DNA of 16,709 nt, taken from Chloroflexota bacterium (GTDB lineage: Bacteria; Chloroflexota; UBA11872; VXNJ01). This document shows, piece after piece, positions 14,479 to 16,709 of the stretch (the first letter of the stretch is position 1; each line of letters opens with the position of its first letter). Made by a program: the position numbers and the translations under genes. The notes under the pieces are model-generated. The model did no database searches. It worked only from the letters and a program-made list of their open reading frames with translations, and had not been told where the DNA came from. The stretch lies in the NCBI GenBank assembly GCA_026708165.1, contig JAPOVO010000037.1, positions 1 to 16,709 on the forward strand. Direction: 5' to 3'.

Positions 14479-15369
14479 GTGTCTGAGGAACCACGCGACA
14501 TCGATCTGCCTGCCGCGTTTAGAGGGAGACTGGCCAGCCTCGACATAGTCTCCAGACGTCCTCACGACAATCCACGGATCGGCGGCAGACGGAGTCACCG
14601 CAAGGGTACCTCTATCGAGTTTGCCGACTACCGCCGTTACACGCCCGGAGACGACTATCGCCAGATCGACTGGAACATCGACGCCCGGACCGGCGACCTA
14701 TTCGTAAAGGTCCGCGAAGCCGAGGAATTGCTTGCGGTCCACATTCTGATCGATTGCAGCGCGTCGATGGACACGGGCAAGAGCAGCAAGCTGGATTACG
14801 CGATCAACCTGGCGGCGGCGCTGGCCTACGTTGCTCTTTCGAGCGGCGACACCGTATCGGCGGCGCGTTTTTCTACACGTATCGGAGACCAGGCGGGACC
14901 GTTCAGCGGACTACGGGATGTGACTCGGATGCTCGAGTTTCTACAGGGCACGCGACCGGAAGGCGGGACCTCGGTCGTCGACTCGCTTCGGGAGTACGCG
15001 GCGCGCCGAATCCCCACCGGCGTGGCTTTCATGATCTCCGATCTTCTCTCACCGAGCGCCCACCGGGGGCTTGGGATGCTGAGTCAAAGGGGCTACGAGA
15101 CAGTGGTTTTGCACGTGATGGACAGGGAGTTTCTCAGCCCGGACATCGACGGCGAGACGGAGCTTGTCGATTGCGAGTCCGGCGAGAAGCTGATCCTGCA
15201 CGGTGACGAGGACCCCGTGGAACGCTACAAGAGCAACCTGCGCCGGTGGCTGGAGCAGGTCGCGGCGTTCTGCGGACGGGTGGGCGTGCGCTATATGGCC
15301 ATCGAGACGGACTGGCCGGTCGAAGAAGTAGTGCTGAACCGTCTGCGGATGAAGGGCGTTCTCTCGTGA
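14479..15369 (+). CDS. DUF58 domain-containing (vWA-like) protein
   Basis: 296 residues from GTG. The DUF58 hallmark is clear: GTSIEFADYRRYTPGDDYRQIDWNIDARTGDLFVKVREAE (about 43-82). A vWA-like fold follows, with its MIDAS motif intact as IDCSASMD (D92, S94, S96), a later GGTSVVDSL (Thr) and an ISDLLSP (Asp) strand end. There are no membrane spans, so it is probably a soluble or peripheral partner. DUF58 proteins almost always sit beside MoxR ATPases and are thought to link them to client proteins through the metal site. The start has only a weak ribosome site. The stop overlaps the next gene (GTGA). Confidence 0.93.
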   Translation: MSEEPRDIDLPAAFRGRLASLDIVSRRPHDNPRIGGRRSHRKGTSIEFADYRRYTPGDDYRQIDWNIDARTGDLFVKVREAEELLAVHILIDCSASMDTGKSSKLDYAINLAAALAYVALSSGDTVSAARFSTRIGDQAGPFSGLRDVTRMLEFLQGTRPEGGTSVVDSLREYAARRIPTGVAFMISDLLSPSAHRGLGMLSQRGYETVVLHVMDREFLSPDIDGETELVDCESGEKLILHGDEDPVERYKSNLRRWLEQVAAFCGRVGVRYMAIETDWPVEEVVLNRLRMKGVLS

Positions 15370-16709
15370 ACTGGCTAGCGTCCGCCGCGTTTGGCTGGTT
15401 TGCGCTGCTGGCGATCCTGCTGATCATCTATCTGCTGCGGCCCCGGAGGCAGCGGATCGTGGTTCCGAGCCTGATGCTCTGGCTGCCAGATGAAAGGAGC
15501 GAAACGGGAAACTCGTTCTGGCGGTGGCTTCGCCGACACGTGCTGCTCATACTCCAGATTCTCGCTCTGGTCGCGCTGATACTGTCGCTCGCCCGGCCCG
15601 CATGGTCACAGTCGGAAAGGATCACGCAGGACCTGGTCTTGATCGTGGACGGCTCCGGTAGGTTCACAGCGCCCGCCGGGACCGGGACCATTTTCGAGAG
15701 CGTCCAGCGCGCCGCGCGCGAGTACGTGGAAGGAATCGACAGCCCGGCGGCCGTGTCCATAATCCTGGCGGCAAACCTGCCGCGAATAGTCACGGTACGC
15801 GAATCCAGCGTCGGGGCCGTGCGCGACGCGCTGAGGGAGCTCGAACCGGGTTACGGTCCGGCAGACATGGAAGCAGCGCTGGAGATAGGCCAGTCGATAC
15901 TCAGAGATGGCCCCGGCGGCTCGATCGCAATAATCTCGGATGGACGCTTCCGAATAGCAAAGTCCCAACTCCTCGACAACGCCGGTCTGGTTGAGGTAGC
16001 GCCGGGCACTCCCGAGCTACGCATCGACCGGGTAATCGCCAGACAAGCTCCGGACGGCGCGATGCAGGTGCTGGTTGGAGTAACGAACACGTTTGCGGAT
16101 TCCAAAGCGGTCGAGGTCGAGCTCGCGGTGGGCGGTGAAGAAACCGCTTCCCTATCGGTCCAAGTCCCGGCGAATAGCCGGGCGGGCGTCGTTTTCGAGG
16201 ACGTCGGGCCGGCCTCAACAGCCGGTATCTCGGTGTCGCTCACCGGCCAACCGGCAAGCGAAACCCGCGCCGGCGCGCCCCCTTCTCGAATGTCCGGATC
16301 AACGGAGCTCCGGGCCGCCGTGGTCAGCGGCGAGCCGTCTTCGTATATCCGCGCGCTTGACATACTCCCCAATGTGATCGTTCAGGGGGTCGCTCCGTCG
16401 GAGTACGATCCAAGGGCGAGTTTCGACCTCTACGTCTTCGATCGGTTCGTGCCGGACACGCTTCCACGGGCGAGCATGATCTTCTTCAATCCCCCTTTGG
16501 ACAACCTCGTTTTCGAGGTCTCGGCCGAAGTCTCCGGCTCGCTGCCTATCGAGGCGCACAATTCACCGCTGCTTCAGTTCGTGGACCTGAGCTTTCTCGA
16601 ACCGGGCGAGGGCGGTTCGATCTCGATACCCGAATGGTCCAGGCCCGACCTGCTGCTCGACGCTGGAGCGGCGATGTTTCACGGAGTGCTAGACGGACGG
16701 CGCACGGTG
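15366..16709 (+). CDS. BatA-like vWA membrane protein with degenerate MIDAS (3' end beyond window)
   Basis: 448 residues, uninterrupted from GTG 15366 (overlapping the DUF58 stop as GTGA) to the window end. The N-terminus MNWLASAAFGWFALLAILLIIYLLRPRRQRIVVPSLMLWL matches the BatA-type N-terminal membrane domain: span 1 at about 9-24, then the VPSL-x-LW motif. A second span covers about 58-76. A vWA-like domain starts at DLVLIVDGSGRF. The expected MIDAS DxSxS reads D95-G-S97-G-R99, so the last Ser is Arg; a late IISDGRF (D192) is kept. After about residue 210 come beta-rich, probably extracytoplasmic segments, including YDPRASFDLYVFDRFVPDTLPRASMIFFNPP. The protein probably sits in the membrane as the effector or client end of the MoxR-DUF58 cluster. 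True length and C-terminal spans cannot be seen. Confidence 0.85.
   Translation, partial: MNWLASAAFGWFALLAILLIIYLLRPRRQRIVVPSLMLWLPDERSETGNSFWRWLRRHVLLILQILALVALILSLARPAWSQSERITQDLVLIVDGSGRFTAPAGTGTIFESVQRAAREYVEGIDSPAAVSIILAANLPRIVTVRESSVGAVRDALRELEPGYGPADMEAALEIGQSILRDGPGGSIAIISDGRFRIAKSQLLDNAGLVEVAPGTPELRIDRVIARQAPDGAMQVLVGVTNTFADSKAVEVELAVGGEETASLSVQVPANSRAGVVFEDVGPASTAGISVSLTGQPASETRAGAPPSRMSGSTELRAAVVSGEPSSYIRALDILPNVIVQGVAPSEYDPRASFDLYVFDRFVPDTLPRASMIFFNPPLDNLVFEVSAEVSGSLPIEAHNSPLLQFVDLSFLEPGEGGSISIPEWSRPDLLLDAGAAMFHGVLDGRRTV

Noticed and set aside
13466..14494. 342-codon open frame on the minus strand opposite the MoxR gene
   Set aside because: It is antisense to a gene with every MoxR motif intact; its translation is Arg/Gly-rich without domain-like pattern. 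High GC content produces such shadow frames.
1..16709. CRISPR arrays, tRNA or rRNA genes, transposases, phage genes
   Set aside because: Looked for on both strands: no regularly spaced direct repeats, no tRNA-like cloverleaf or CCA end noticed, and no transposase, integrase or phage-like translation.

Overview
The window is a dense, GC-rich bacterial chromosome segment with almost no non-coding space. It has tight gene junctions, and about two thirds of the starts are GTG or TTG. The gene set (a HisS/HisZ-like protein beside hisG-hisD-hisB, plus Dtd, FmdB, NAD kinase, RecN and a MoxR/DUF58/BatA-like cluster) best fits an uncultured Chloroflexota, perhaps a Dehalococcoidia/SAR202-type lineage. 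That placement is inferred from gene content and protein flavour only; there is no rRNA or other firm taxonomic marker here.

Layout: (1) 1-1658, plus strand: the 3' end of tldD and all of a tldE/pmbA partner, overlapping at TGATG. (2) 1659-1937: non-coding and convergent, holding a small palindromic repeat element. (3) 1938-3466, minus strand: a Gfo/Idh/MocA-type NAD(P)-dependent oxidoreductase and, upstream of it, a small uncharacterised protein that may have a dimeric alpha/beta-barrel fold. (4) 3467-3644: divergent intergenic region with a consensus -10 box facing right. (5) 3645-11809, plus strand: fmdB-like zinc ribbon, dtd, HisS/HisZ-like gene, hisG (long form), hisD, hisB, nadK, recN. 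Most junctions are overlaps or gaps of a few bases. (6) 11810-11950: gap with a terminator-like hairpin and a strong Shine-Dalgarno sequence. (7) 11951-16709, plus strand: a membrane-anchored helical protein, a MoxR AAA+ ATPase, a DUF58 protein, and a BatA-like vWA membrane protein that runs off the right edge.

How the genes work together: hisG, hisD and hisB cover the first, the last and one middle step of histidine synthesis. The other his genes must lie elsewhere. The HisRS-like protein may be the cell's histidyl-tRNA synthetase or a HisZ-like regulator. Its altered histidine pocket, combined with a HisG that carries its own regulatory domain, makes that question the main biochemical puzzle here. 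The right-hand cluster follows the MoxR-DUF58-vWA plan thought to assemble or activate other proteins at the membrane. In it, the last protein has lost part of its metal-binding MIDAS motif, and the first protein belongs to no family I can name with confidence.
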